A stretch of 64,000 nucleotides of DNA from Qaidamihabitans albus (GCF_016464705.1 NZ_JAEHOB010000010.1:1-64000); one strand, 5' to 3'. Counted from the first letter of the stretch, positions 6,511 to 15,613 are shown. Notes: a model not told the origin generated them from the letters alone. Numbers and translations: made by a program.

Positions 6511-9489
6511 CTACCCGACGACCGCCTCCCCGTACGGCCGCAGGCGGACCGGTCCGAGCAGGCCGCAGTCCTGCCGCCGCACGGCGCCGTAGACGTCGGG
6601 CCTGCTCACGCGCAACCGGTTGATCAGCGTTCCGGCCACCTCGACCTCGATCAGGTTGCGGCCACGGCGCAGGTGCGGGCCCACGTCGACGGCGGGATTC
6701 ATCGGGTCGACCGGCGGCAGCGCGGCTCCGTTGACCCGGACGCGGGCCGTGTCGGTCACGGCGCCGAGGTCCAGATACGCACCGTGGCCACCGGTCCATT
6801 GCGGTTCCAGGTCCACCGTCGTGGTGTACCGGCCGACGCCCGAGACGTCCTCGAACCCGGGAATCCGTGACCACGGCAGCAGTTCGGTGAGGTCACGTTC
6901 GTGCCGGTGCCGGACCGTCTCGGTGGCCGAGGCCCCCGGCCTCCAGTCCTCCAGCCGCAGCCGCCACGACGTGAGAGCGCGCTCCTCCGGGACCTCGTCG
7001 ATGCGCCCGCGTACCGTGCGCCCGTTCGACAGCGTGGTGGCGAAGATCCCCGCGCGGGAGTCGCGGATCACCAGGTCGCGGCCGCGAAAGCGCACCTCGG
7101 CCGCCTCGCTGCCGACCACGTGCAACCGGCGGCCCGGGGTGTCGCCCGCCCAGGTCGGCCGGGCGAGCGCGATGATCGTCGACTCGCCGGGACGCAGGGT
7201 GACACGCACGTCCACCGTGCCGTCCCGCTCGGTGTAGCGCGCCAGCCGCCGCACGTCGCCGGTCCACGCGTCAAGGATGTAGGGCACCGTGGACCCGGCG
7301 GCACCGGGAAGCCGCACGTCGTGGTCGACCTCGACGGTGCCGGAGCCGTTGACGAAGTAGAAGAACGTGGCGTCCCGATCCTGGCGGCGCGCGTGCAGCA
7401 ACGGGGAGCTCTCGGCGTAGCGGACGTCGGGCTCGACACCGAGCGCGCTGATCGCGTCGGGAATGCCGGGCCGGTCGTCGACCCGGTGCACGCCCGGCTG
7501 CGCCAGCAGCTCGCCGAAGATGTCCCTGAGCCGCTCGTTCTCACCCGGTCCGGCGACACCGGGCACCGTCGGCTCGGTCCACGGCCCGACCACGATCATC
7601 CGCAGTCCCGCCCTGGCGAACTCGAGCAGCCGCTGCGCCGCGGCGACCGGCATCGTGTTGATCCGGCCGGAGAAGGCATCCCCCTCGAAGACGAGCAGCT
7701 TGTACGCCGGTCCGTCCGGGGCGAGCCTGCCGTCCGCCACCCGCGCGCTCGGCAGGTCCAGCAGCCGTGGGCTCAGGAACTCGTGCGTCCAGCCCAGCGG
7801 TACCCCGGTGGGCGTGAACCACGCGGCACCGAAGCCGGACCCGGCGTAGCCCTTCTGCCGGAGGAAGGCGACATCGCAGCGGGCGACACCGGCCTGCAGG
7901 ACGAGCTGGTTGCGGGCGAGGTAGCCGGCGGGGCCGTCGGCGTGCCGCCAGGTCGGCTGCCGGGGGCCCCACGACTCGCTGTACCCGACGCCGCCGTCGT
8001 ACGGCGTGAACGCGGCGAAGCCGGGCCACTGCGCGCCGGGCGCGTCCGCGTAGGAGAAGCCGTGCAGGACGGCCTGGTTGACCCCGGCGGAGAACTCCCG
8101 GCCGATCGTGCGCAACGCCCGTTCCCAGGTCACGCTGTACGAACCGCCGAAAACCGCGGCGGCCTCGCTGGAGAGAATCGTCTTGCCGCCCATGTCCCGG
8201 CCGCCTGCGAGTGAGCGGAAGTCGTCGAGGTTCTTGAAGCCGAGCGACTCCCCCTCGGAGATGTCCACCAGCGATGCCTTCGCGACCGCGTCGGTCTGCA
8301 GGCCGTACGGCTGGATGCGCAGCCGCATCCCGAGCCGGTGCAGCCAGTCCTGCAGCGGTAGCAGGTGCTCGTCGATGTAGAGCTGGCTGAGCACCTCGTT
8401 GAAGTCGTTGCGGACCCGGCCGGAGACACCGGTGTCGAACTCGAACACCGGGTCCTCGTCCTCCTGCACGATCACCGGCAGGTACAGCATCAGCGAGTAG
8501 CCGAGCCGGGCCTCGAACTCCTGAGGCATCCGCGGGGTCCACAACGTGGCGTCGGTCTCCATCTCGATGGAGTCCTCGAACATCGCTCCGCCGTTGTCAC
8601 GCAGCAGGCCCCGGATCCGGGGCGTGAGGATGTGCCGTTCCCAGAACTCGATGACGGCGCTCGTTCCGGCGCGGCCGAAGTGATCGACCACATAGGACAC
8701 CGGCTCGGTGTGCGGGCCGCGTTCGGGCCGCTGTCCCGAGCCCCGCAGCCAGTACGCGATGAGCAGCCAGGTGCCCTCGTCCGGAGCCGTCCACGAGATC
8801 ATGCCGTCGCGCACCCGGCCGGTGAGGTCGGTGACCGAGCCGGCGACCAGTTCCGGTCGCCGGTCCGTCGGGGTGCTGCCGGGGCCGAGCCGCGCTGCTT
8901 GCAACGCGAACAGTTCCTGCCTGCGCACACCGTCCGCCGCCGCGACGTGCGCCGGCGGCAGCGGGCCGGAGTAGGTCTGCCCCGGCTCGACGGCGACGCT
9001 GCCGTGGGCCAGTTCCTTCACCGCGCCGTCGCTGTCCGGCGTGACCGACGGAACGGCGGCCGGCCAGGCCGGGCCGATGGTGACGTCGACGACGACGCCG
9101 CGGCGGCGGGCCTGGTCGAGGGCCGCGTCGAGGCCCGCGACCCAGGCCGCGGTACCCCACCCGGTACCGGCAGGATCGAGCGGCTCCTCGGCGCTGTGAT
9201 GGACGTCGGCGATCTCCACGCCGCCGAAACCAGCGTCGGCGATCGTGTCGATCTCCCGGCGGATCTCCGCGGGGGCGACCATGCCGTGCGGCCACCACCA
9301 GCGGAACTTCGCCTGCACGTCGCGTGGTGGCGACGTGAACGCGGCGGCGAAGGCGTCCCGGCCGGTGCGGCCCTGTGCCACCGCGGTGCCCGTGCCCAGT
9401 GGCAGCGCCGCCGCGGCCGCGAGCGCGGCTCCGGTCGCGAGGAAGCCGCGCCGGGACAGTCCACCGCCGGTGGTCGTCTCGTCGGTCAT
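6511..9489 (-). CDS. Tat-exported GH106-type alpha-L-rhamnosidase
   Basis: The 992-residue protein begins with a twin-arginine signal (LSRRGFLATGAALAAAAALP, then AVAQG), so it is exported folded. The mature N-terminus carries KFRWWWPHGMV followed by EIRREIDTIADAGFGGVEI, a hallmark of the GH106 barrel. The C-terminal ~200 residues look like GH2-style beta-sandwich modules (TTTVDLEPQWTGG, DTARVRVNGAALPPVDP). GH106 enzymes release terminal rhamnose from plant glycosides or polysaccharides by inversion with calcium. ATG at 9489 lies only 6 bp after the stop of the GH78 gene, so both are co-transcribed. Together they would strip rhamnose from glycosides outside the cell. Confidence 0.88.
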   Translation of the reverse strand: MTDETTTGGGLSRRGFLATGAALAAAAALPLGTGTAVAQGRTGRDAFAAAFTSPPRDVQAKFRWWWPHGMVAPAEIRREIDTIADAGFGGVEIADVHHSAEEPLDPAGTGWGTAAWVAGLDAALDQARRRGVVVDVTIGPAWPAAVPSVTPDSDGAVKELAHGSVAVEPGQTYSGPLPPAHVAAADGVRRQELFALQAARLGPGSTPTDRRPELVAGSVTDLTGRVRDGMISWTAPDEGTWLLIAYWLRGSGQRPERGPHTEPVSYVVDHFGRAGTSAVIEFWERHILTPRIRGLLRDNGGAMFEDSIEMETDATLWTPRMPQEFEARLGYSLMLYLPVIVQEDEDPVFEFDTGVSGRVRNDFNEVLSQLYIDEHLLPLQDWLHRLGMRLRIQPYGLQTDAVAKASLVDISEGESLGFKNLDDFRSLAGGRDMGGKTILSSEAAAVFGGSYSVTWERALRTIGREFSAGVNQAVLHGFSYADAPGAQWPGFAAFTPYDGGVGYSESWGPRQPTWRHADGPAGYLARNQLVLQAGVARCDVAFLRQKGYAGSGFGAAWFTPTGVPLGWTHEFLSPRLLDLPSARVADGRLAPDGPAYKLLVFEGDAFSGRINTMPVAAAQRLLEFARAGLRMIVVGPWTEPTVPGVAGPGENERLRDIFGELLAQPGVHRVDDRPGIPDAISALGVEPDVRYAESSPLLHARRQDRDATFFYFVNGSGTVEVDHDVRLPGAAGSTVPYILDAWTGDVRRLARYTERDGTVDVRVTLRPGESTIIALARPTWAGDTPGRRLHVVGSEAAEVRFRGRDLVIRDSRAGIFATTLSNGRTVRGRIDEVPEERALTSWRLRLEDWRPGASATETVRHRHERDLTELLPWSRIPGFEDVSGVGRYTTTVDLEPQWTGGHGAYLDLGAVTDTARVRVNGAALPPVDPMNPAVDVGPHLRRGRNLIEVEVAGTLINRLRVSRPDVYGAVRRQDCGLLGPVRLRPYGEAVVG

Positions 9490-9495
9490 CGTGCT

Positions 9496-12273
9496 CTACC
9501 TTCCTGCTGCCGGAACGGGGACGAACGTGGTGGTGCCCGAGCCGACCTCGAAGAGCACCCGGTCGCCTTCGGTGCCGGTCCGTTTCGCGTCGGTCCTGCC
9601 CACCGCGCGGTAGTCGGTGCCATCGGCCACAGGCAGTTCGACGTGTGCGGTGGCGTTGACGGGGACGTCGAGCCGAGCGCGCAGTCCGTGTGGCGTGCGC
9701 ACCCAGTCCAGTGCGACGGGGCCGCGCTGGGTGTGCACGGTGCCCCTTGCGTGGTCCAGACCGGTGGCGGGCGGGTGGACGGTCACCGTCGCGCCGCCCG
9801 CCGTGCCGGGCCGGATGCCGAGCAGCGTCTCGACGACGTCCACGGCGGCCTGCGCGCCCCAGCCGTGTGACTGGCTGAAGTTGGTACCGGGATCGAGCGT
9901 CCACGCCTCCCAGGTGAACGTGGCACCCTGGTCGAGGATGTTGGCCCAGCCGAGGTCGTCGCGGTCGGTGAGCAGGTCCAGCACGGCTTCGGGACGGTCC
10001 GCTTCGGACAGTGCGCGTAGGAGCCAGTGCGCCGTCATCGGCCCCTGCCGCATGCCCATTCCGGCCAGGTGCTCGGCGAGGCGCGGGTAGTCCCGCTCGG
10101 GCGCGACGCCGAACGCGATCGCGTACGAGGTGGAGTGCTGCCCCCGGTGCTCGCTCTGGGTGCCGTCGCCCCGCAGGCCGTCGACGTAGGTGCCGTCCCC
10201 CGCGCGCAGCTTGGCGTTCATCGTGTCGGTCAGCGCGGCCTCGGCCTGCCGGTACGGCGCGGCCTCGGCGTCGGGCCGGTCCAGCACCTGCGCCATGTCC
10301 GCGGTACGGCGCAGGACCTCGACGCCGAGCGCGTTGATCGTCGTCCGGGCGGCGGTGTCCATGTCGTAGCCGAAGCGGCCCGGGGCGGGCCAGTCGACGA
10401 TGCCGTAGCGATACGGCCCGCTGCCACCGGCGAGGTCGGTCACGAGTCCGGCGGTGGGGCCGCTCTCGGGGATGTGGCGCAGCACGTAGTCGGCCGTCGC
10501 GCGGATCGCCGGATAGGCCTCGGCGAGCAGCCCGCGATCACCGGTCACCTGGTAGTAGCGCCACACCCAGTCGACGAAGATCTCGGTGTAGTCAGGGATG
10601 TCGCGTTTGCCGTCACCGTTGGGGTAGACGGCGTTGTAGCGGCCCGCGCTGTCGCCGGCCGACCAGAACCGTTGCTGCGACGCGAGGAACTCGCGGATCG
10701 CCTGCTGGGTGGCGTCGCGCTCGGCGAAGCCCTGCATCGTGGCGTAGGAGATGGCCGCCGCGTCACCGAGGAACTGGCCCTTCTCCCGGGTCGGGGTGTC
10801 GACGAACTGCTCCTGCACGGAGTACAGCGCCGAGCGCTGCATCATGTCCCAGACCTCGTTCAGCGTGTGGTCCGAACTGCGGAAGGCGGCCTGCCTGCCT
10901 GCGGGCACGGCCGTGTGCACGACGACGGCCGAGACGTCGTCCAGCGCGATGCCCTCGCCGGCACCGGGAATCTCCAGGTAGCGGAAGCCGAGGTGCGTGA
11001 ACGCCCGGTAGTCCTGCGGGCCGTCCGCCTGCGTGTACGGGAAGTCCATGTTCGTGCCCTGCGTGGCCAGCGTCGACGTGGCGACCCGCCCGTCGCCGGT
11101 CAGCTCGTAGCCGGTGCGCAGCGGGATCGCCCGGCCCGCGACGCCCTCGTCGAAGCGCACCTGCGGCCGCGCGGGGATGACCTTGCCGAAGTCGGCGACG
11201 ACCGTTCCGTCGTCGGCGGTCAGCAGCTCGACGGCCGGGACCTCGGTCTCGGTCAGCCGCGTCTCCTGGCCGATCAGGTGCGGAAACGCCTCGGTGGGGT
11301 GCGCGCCGAGCGCGTTCGCCCCCTGCCAGCCGGAGTCGTCGAAAGCGGGCAGCGACCAGCCGTCGATGATGCCGCGGGCGTCCTGCTGGTCCACGCGGTC
11401 GCCCTCGCCGTTGCGGCGCGGCGCGTCCGCGACGAACCGCGTGTCACGGGTGACGCGCCAGTCGCCGTCGGTGCCGACGACCCGGCGGGTGCCGTCCGCG
11501 TGCTCGATCACGAGCTTGTGCAGCAGGCCGCGCTGGGCGGCCGGGCGACCCTGGCCCCCGCCGTACCAGTGGTACCGGATGCCGATCGCCAGCGGCTGCC
11601 CGGAGTCGACGAGGTCGGTCACGTCCGCGGCCTGGTAGTAGCCCTCACCCGGATAGCCGAACGAGGCACCCCGGTCGGCGCGGGCGCCGTTCAGGAAGAG
11701 CTCGTAGGTGTGGTTCGCCGCGGTGTAGGCGCGGGCCCGCACGACGGGGCTCGCACCGACCTCGATCCGGGTGCGCGCGAGGGTGTAGTCGTCCGCCTCC
11801 CCGGTGTCCCGGCGGATCCACTGTGCGCCTTCCCAGCCGGCGTCGCCGATCCCGGTCTCGAACGTGGCCGGATCCGCCCAGGGGGATCGCTGGCCGGTGC
11901 GGTCCCAGGTGCGGACGGTCCAGCGGTAGTCCTCGCCGGGCGCGAGCCCGGCACCCTGGTACGGCACGTAGGACTGTTCGGCCGAATCGACCCGCCCGCT
12001 GTCCCACAGGACCGTGCCGTCGCCGGGGTCGGTGACCTTGAGCTGGTAGGCGGTCTGCACCTCACCCGGGTCACGGTCGCGGGGCAACCAGCCGAATACG
12101 GGCGGTCCCTCCACGTTCAGAGCGGCCGTGTCGTCGTTGACGGTGAGCAGACCCGGCTTCTGGGGTGGGTGCCCCCGCTCGCCGCCTGCCGCCGGACTCG
12201 CGAGGAGGCCTCCGGTGAGAACGAGACACAGGGCCGAGGCGAGGGGGATCGCGATCGCGCGACGCTGACGCAT
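9496..12273 (-). CDS. Secreted GH78 alpha-L-rhamnosidase
   Basis: This 925-residue protein has a Sec-type signal (MRQRR, hydrophobic core to about residue 30, ASPAAG cleavage region). An N-terminal fibronectin-like domain (about 45-150, PPVFGWLPRD...) and beta domains follow, then the (alpha/alpha)6 catalytic barrel from about residue 450. FVDTPTREKGQFLGDA supplies the Asp/Arg/Glu of the GH78 active site, and DYTEIFVDWVWRYY and the SQSHGWGA segment are also typical. The C-terminal beta domain ends in VTVHPP and GTVHTQRGPV. GH78 enzymes cleave terminal alpha-L-rhamnose with inversion. It is the first gene of the run and is followed after 6 bp by the GH106 gene. ATG at 12273 is the only start giving the signal peptide. 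Confidence 0.92.
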   Translation of the reverse strand: MRQRRAIAIPLASALCLVLTGGLLASPAAGGERGHPPQKPGLLTVNDDTAALNVEGPPVFGWLPRDRDPGEVQTAYQLKVTDPGDGTVLWDSGRVDSAEQSYVPYQGAGLAPGEDYRWTVRTWDRTGQRSPWADPATFETGIGDAGWEGAQWIRRDTGEADDYTLARTRIEVGASPVVRARAYTAANHTYELFLNGARADRGASFGYPGEGYYQAADVTDLVDSGQPLAIGIRYHWYGGGQGRPAAQRGLLHKLVIEHADGTRRVVGTDGDWRVTRDTRFVADAPRRNGEGDRVDQQDARGIIDGWSLPAFDDSGWQGANALGAHPTEAFPHLIGQETRLTETEVPAVELLTADDGTVVADFGKVIPARPQVRFDEGVAGRAIPLRTGYELTGDGRVATSTLATQGTNMDFPYTQADGPQDYRAFTHLGFRYLEIPGAGEGIALDDVSAVVVHTAVPAGRQAAFRSSDHTLNEVWDMMQRSALYSVQEQFVDTPTREKGQFLGDAAAISYATMQGFAERDATQQAIREFLASQQRFWSAGDSAGRYNAVYPNGDGKRDIPDYTEIFVDWVWRYYQVTGDRGLLAEAYPAIRATADYVLRHIPESGPTAGLVTDLAGGSGPYRYGIVDWPAPGRFGYDMDTAARTTINALGVEVLRRTADMAQVLDRPDAEAAPYRQAEAALTDTMNAKLRAGDGTYVDGLRGDGTQSEHRGQHSTSYAIAFGVAPERDYPRLAEHLAGMGMRQGPMTAHWLLRALSEADRPEAVLDLLTDRDDLGWANILDQGATFTWEAWTLDPGTNFSQSHGWGAQAAVDVVETLLGIRPGTAGGATVTVHPPATGLDHARGTVHTQRGPVALDWVRTPHGLRARLDVPVNATAHVELPVADGTDYRAVGRTDAKRTGTEGDRVLFEVGSGTTTFVPVPAAGR

Positions 12274-12296
12274 GGCTGCTCCTACTGCCTGGACAA

Positions 12297-12304
12297 AAAC
12301 GTTT
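12297..12304. promoter_or_regulatory. Possible LacI-type operator upstream of rhamnosidase operon
   Basis: AAACGTTT, an 8-bp palindrome with the central CG typical of LacI-family operators, lies 24-31 bp upstream of the GH78 start in an AT-rich patch (AAAAACGTTTCAATGA). Sugar-responsive LacI control is common for such genes, but no LacI gene is in the window and the arms do not extend further. Confidence 0.3.
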
Positions 12305-12363
12305 CAATGACCCTAGTTGGGCGACCGTGGAGCAACCAGCGTTCTGACCGGAAGCGGACATTC

Positions 12364-12798
12364 TTACTTGCCGTGACACCGCGCCATGAGCCGTGCCATC
12401 GAGCGATGGAAGGAGCGCACCTCCTCCTCGGACCAGTCGGCGGTCAGTTCGGCGAAGACGGACTCCTGCCAGTCGTGCGCCGCCGTCAGCAGTTCGACCC
12501 CCTTGTCCGTGATGAGCAGGACACGACGGCGAGCGTCCTCGGGCGAGGCCGCCTTGCACAGGTAGCCGCGTAGCACCGCCTGCGCGACGAGGCGGCTGGC
12601 GCCCGACTGATCGATACCGAGCTCGTCCGCCACGTCGTTCACCGTCGCTCCGGTACCGGCCCGGCGCGCGAGCACCGCCTCCGTCACCAGGACGTCCCGG
12701 CCGTTGCCGCGATCCACATCGTCCGTGCGAGGCCACCGGCGAGCCCAGTATCTGACGAACTGGAACAACGTCCGGCCGGGCCCTTCGCCGACGTCCAT
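12364..12798 (-). CDS. MarR-family transcription regulator
   Basis: The 144-residue protein has the MarR layout: N-terminal dimerisation helix (TLFQFVRYWARRWP), winged helix (about 40-100, with VNDVADELGIDQSGASRLVAQAVL cut here to DELGIDQSGASRLVAQAVLR), the wing with the conserved D-x-R-R (SPEDARRRVLLI) and a C-terminal dimerisation helix. The ATG at 12798 was chosen because the frame before it is low-complexity and runs through the divergent promoter. It is divergent from the small NTF2-like gene, and the 86 bp between them carry palindromes that fit a MarR operator. It probably represses both genes and is relieved by a small phenolic or xenobiotic ligand, which is family knowledge only. Confidence 0.85.
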   Translation of the reverse strand: MDVGEGPGRTLFQFVRYWARRWPRTDDVDRGNGRDVLVTEAVLARRAGTGATVNDVADELGIDQSGASRLVAQAVLRGYLCKAASPEDARRRVLLITDKGVELLTAAHDWQESVFAELTADWSEEEVRSFHRSMARLMARCHGK

Positions 12799-12821
12799 CG
12801 CGCGAACTCCCTCCGCGGCGC

Positions 12822-12866
12822 TTGACAGACACATGCGATACGCATGCAATATATATGCATATCGCA
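12822..12866 (+). promoter_or_regulatory. Divergent promoter with imperfect MarR-type operators
   Basis: TTGACA at 12822-12827, then 17 bp, then TGCAAT at 12845-12850 could drive the NTF2-like gene. Overlapping it are arms TGCGATACGCA (12834-12844) and TGCATATCGCA (12856-12866), complementary at 10 of 11 positions. The centre TGCAATATATATGCA (12845-12859) is itself nearly palindromic. Binding here would occlude the promoter. Confidence 0.55.
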
Positions 12867-12884
12867 CAGAGTTGACGGAGGAGC

Positions 12885-13259
12885 ATGGGCAAGGACTGGG
12901 CGCCCGTCCATGAATGGCACCGGGCCGTGAACCAGCGGGACATCGGCGCGGCACGACGGATCGCCGATCCGGACATCGAGATCGGCGGGCCGAAGGGCAC
13001 CCGCGTCGGCGCCGACCACCTCGTCGACTGGATCCACCACGCGGGTATCCGCCTCCAAGCCGTGGCCTGGCACCCGATCGACGAGCACCGTGTCGTTGTG
13101 GAACAGGATGCGACCTGGCCGGACAATCCCGGCGCCGACCCGGGCGCGGCTCCGGTCCGCACCGCGACGCTGTTCAAGGTCGCCGGGGGCCGCGTCACCT
13201 CGGCCCTACGCTATGACGACGGCGTGCACGCCGCTCTCCGCGCGGCCCAGGACTCGTGA
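12885..13259 (+). CDS. Small NTF2/SnoaL-like fold protein
   Basis: This 124-residue protein matches the length and pattern of SnoaL/NTF2-like cone-fold proteins: an N-terminal helix (WAPVHEWHRAVNQRD), a polar loop (ARRIADPDIEIGGP), a second helix, and alternating beta-strands ending in FKVAGGRVTSALRYDD. These form a hydrophobic pocket and act as isomerases, cyclases, hydrolases or ligand-binding proteins, so the reaction cannot be named. The ATG at 12885 follows a GGAGGAG site. It is transcribed away from the MarR gene and is probably its target. Its stop codon lies within the left arm of a 46-bp hairpin repeat. Confidence 0.7.
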   Translation: MGKDWAPVHEWHRAVNQRDIGAARRIADPDIEIGGPKGTRVGADHLVDWIHHAGIRLQAVAWHPIDEHRVVVEQDATWPDNPGADPGAAPVRTATLFKVAGGRVTSALRYDDGVHAALRAAQDS

Positions 13260-13298
13260 GTGCGCACACGAGTTCTAACTCGCGCAGCCACTCACGAG
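13253..13298. repeat. 46-bp hairpin repeat, copy 1
   Basis: CTCGTGAGTG (13253) to CACTCACGAG (ending 13298), with inner CGAGTT-CT-AACTCG. The left arm overlaps the stop of the NTF2-like gene, and the repeat lies between convergent genes (P450 ends at 13319). It probably works as a bidirectional terminator. Same architecture as copies at 15614, 24061 and 54926. Confidence 0.85.
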
Positions 13299-13318
13299 CG
13301 CTCCGGTAGGTGCCGCGC

Positions 13319-14593
13319 TCAGTCCAGCAGAACCGGTAGTGACTCGACTCCGTACACGATCGACGCCTTCCGGAACTCGAGCTGCTCCGGCGGAACCTGC
13401 AGGCGCATGTCGGGGAATCGCCGCACCAGAGCCGGATACGCGGCACGCAGCTCCATCCGCGCCAGCTCGGCACCGATACAACGGTGGGCGCCGTAGCCGA
13501 ACGCGAGATGCGGCGCCGGGGCGCGATCGCGGTCGAACCGCTCCATGTCCGTGCCGAGCACCTCATCCCGGTTCGCCCCGCTCAGTGAGCAGAGCACCAC
13601 GTCGCCCGCCGCGATCGTCGTGCCCGCGACCTCCACTTCCTCGCGGGCGAACCGGGGAAACGCGACCTGCACGACGGTCAGGTACCGCAGCAGTTCCTCG
13701 ACGAACGCGGCGATGGAGTCATCGTCCTCCCGAACGAGCTTGAACGACTCCGGATCCCGCAGCAGCACGAGCGCACCGAGCGCGAGCATGCTCGCCGTCG
13801 TCTCGAACCCGCCGGTCAGCACGCCGTCGGCGAGCCCGGCCAGCTCCCGGTCGCTGACCTCGTCGCCATGCTCCTTGATGATCATGCCCAGCAACCCGTC
13901 GCCGGGGTTCTCGCGCTGCTTGTGCACGACGCCCAGCAGGTACGTCAGCGACTCCGAGATCGCACCCAGCGACGCCCCGGCACCTCCGAAGAGGTCGAAC
14001 CGCGCCATGCTCAGGTGCTGGAACTCCTCGCGGTCCTCGTAGGGCACGCCGAGCAGCTCACAGATCACCAGCGACGGAATGGGCAGCGCGAAGTAGTCGA
14101 CGAGATCCACCGGACCGTCGGCCTTCGCCATCGCATCGAGCTGCTCCTGCACGATCGCGTCGATGCCCGGCCGCAGCCGCGAGAGCCGCCGCATCGTGAA
14201 CTCCGGAGTCAGCAGACGGCGCAGGCGCGTGTGGTCCGGCGGGTCGGCGAAGCCCAGCCCGCCGGGGTTCTGCTCGTCGGCCGCGCCCGCCGTCCCGACG
14301 AGATTGGTGAAGTCGTTGCTGAACTGCTTGGTGTTGCTGAGCACGGCCTTGGCTTCTTCGTGCCCGGTCACCAGCCACACGTTCATCCCGAACGGGATCG
14401 GCAGCCTGCTGACCGGCTCCCGCTCCCGGGTACGCCCCAGCTCCGGCACCGGGTCCAGCCCGTCTCGCTTCAGCGGCAGCAGAGCCGAATCCGGAAGGAG
14501 AGCCATTTTCGACAGGTCGAGGCCCTTTTTCCGGGCACGCGTCAGGTACAGACGCGTGAACCAAGAAGTAATGCGCGACCGGAGATACCCCAC
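13319..14593 (-). CDS. Cytochrome P450
   Basis: This 424-residue soluble bacterial class I P450 has the heme-ligand loop FGYGAHRCIGAELARME with Cys at about residue 372, the I-helix oxygen-activation segment GGFETTA, and a K-helix E-x-x-R in EELLRYL. The meander and the PPDHTRLRR motif near residue 112 are also normal. A basic N-terminus (RSRITSWFTRLYLTRARKK) may bind membrane surfaces but is not a clear anchor. No ferredoxin or ferredoxin reductase is adjacent, so redox partners come from elsewhere. Substrate is unknown; position next to regulators gives no help. It is convergent with the NTF2-like gene across hairpin repeat copy 1. Confidence 0.93.
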   Translation of the reverse strand: MGYLRSRITSWFTRLYLTRARKKGLDLSKMALLPDSALLPLKRDGLDPVPELGRTREREPVSRLPIPFGMNVWLVTGHEEAKAVLSNTKQFSNDFTNLVGTAGAADEQNPGGLGFADPPDHTRLRRLLTPEFTMRRLSRLRPGIDAIVQEQLDAMAKADGPVDLVDYFALPIPSLVICELLGVPYEDREEFQHLSMARFDLFGGAGASLGAISESLTYLLGVVHKQRENPGDGLLGMIIKEHGDEVSDRELAGLADGVLTGGFETTASMLALGALVLLRDPESFKLVREDDDSIAAFVEELLRYLTVVQVAFPRFAREEVEVAGTTIAAGDVVLCSLSGANRDEVLGTDMERFDRDRAPAPHLAFGYGAHRCIGAELARMELRAAYPALVRRFPDMRLQVPPEQLEFRKASIVYGVESLPVLLD

Positions 14594-14691
14594 GGCCGCG
14601 ACGGTACAGATTTCCGCACGTACGGTGGGCTGCCGCCGCGCGGCGTGTGATACAAGCCACCCGGACGGCGCAACGCCGGCGACGCCGGCGA

Positions 14692-15120
14692 CTACGGAGT
14701 GTCCACGGCCAGGTCGACGGACGGGCTGAGGTCGAGCCGCCGATGCAGGCCGCCCGCCGTCAGCGCACGCAGCACGGAGCGATTCCCGCCGGCGACGACC
14801 CGGAGCCGGTGGCCGCGTCGCTCGGCGTGGTCGTGCACCTCCGCCAGTACGGCCAACCCGGCCGTGCCGAGGAAGCCGACGCCGGAGAGATCCAGCACGA
14901 GTACGTCGTCGGTGTCCCGCAGCCTGCCACGCACCGTCTCCGCGAACTCGGCTGCGGTCAGCAGATCGACGTCGCCGCGGACTGTGAGTACGACGGCTCC
15001 GGCCCTCGGTCGTCGCACACTCGACCGTAGTTCCGGACCACCGGGCACGAGATCACCGGCGCTGCGCGGGCGCGGGACCGTCCCGGTCTGCTGCCTCAGG
15101 GCCGATTCGATAGTCGTCAC
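14692..15120 (-). CDS. STAS-domain anti-sigma factor antagonist-like protein
   Basis: The ~142-residue protein is a single STAS domain: a beta-strand (AVVLTVRGDVDLLTAAEF), then VLVLDLSGVGFLGTAGLAVL, in which the Ser of DLSGV precedes the loop where phosphorylatable Ser/Thr sits (FLGTAGL has Thr). Such proteins switch partners with anti-sigma kinases to free a stress sigma factor. The GTG at 15120 was chosen because AAGAAGG lies 8 nt before it; GTG codons at 15138 and 15201 are alternatives. No kinase or sigma gene is adjacent, so its partner is unknown. Nearby GAF-ANTAR genes suggest a general signalling island. Confidence 0.85.
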   Translation of the reverse strand: MTTIESALRQQTGTVPRPRSAGDLVPGGPELRSSVRRPRAGAVVLTVRGDVDLLTAAEFAETVRGRLRDTDDVLVLDLSGVGFLGTAGLAVLAEVHDHAERRGHRLRVVAGGNRSVLRALTAGGLHRRLDLSPSVDLAVDTP

Positions 15121-15364
15121 GATGCTCGCCTTCTTCACGTCCGCCCAGGGACGCGGTAGCGGCGAGAACACACGTCTCTCGACGAAGCCCTCTCGCCGCA
15201 CGCACCCTGGATTGCCAGGAACTTGTGACGGCGGCTACGGGCTGAACCGCAGTGTCCAGTGTAAGCACGCCAGGCAGCGCGGACAACGCTCACCACGAAA
15301 GTGGGAAATGCGGCGGACCTCGCACCGGCCCCCGCCGTTGTCCCCGGCGTGGCGCAGGAGGATC

Positions 15365-15604
15365 GTGGACGAGATGACACCGCACAGTGCCGAGCGCACC
15401 GCGACTCGGCTGGCGCGCGCTCTCGCGCAACGAGGCGCGCGCGCCGAGGCGGTCGGCGTCCTGCGGGCCTGGAACGGCTACGACACTCCCCAGGCCCAGG
15501 ATCACCTCCACGACTGCCCCGGCGACCAGGAAACCGAGGCCGCCCGGATCGCCGAGGCGGTCAACGCCGCCGCGCACTCGCAGGACGACCCGGACTGGGA
15601 ATGA
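15365..15604 (+). CDS. Small conserved-style hypothetical protein
   Basis: A 79-residue acidic, helical protein (TATRLARALAQRGARAEAVG, ending in HSQDDPDWE). Its GC-rich third positions and an AGGAGG site at 15356-15361 support real coding. GTG at 15365 is only 3 nt from that site and ATG at 15374 is 12 nt away, so the start is uncertain. The composition suggests a soluble helical-bundle peptide. No family was recognised. It ends 10 bp before hairpin repeat copy 2, which would terminate it. Confidence 0.55.
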   Translation: MDEMTPHSAERTATRLARALAQRGARAEAVGVLRAWNGYDTPQAQDHLHDCPGDQETEAARIAEAVNAAAHSQDDPDWE

Positions 15605-15613
15605 CCCGTCAAC

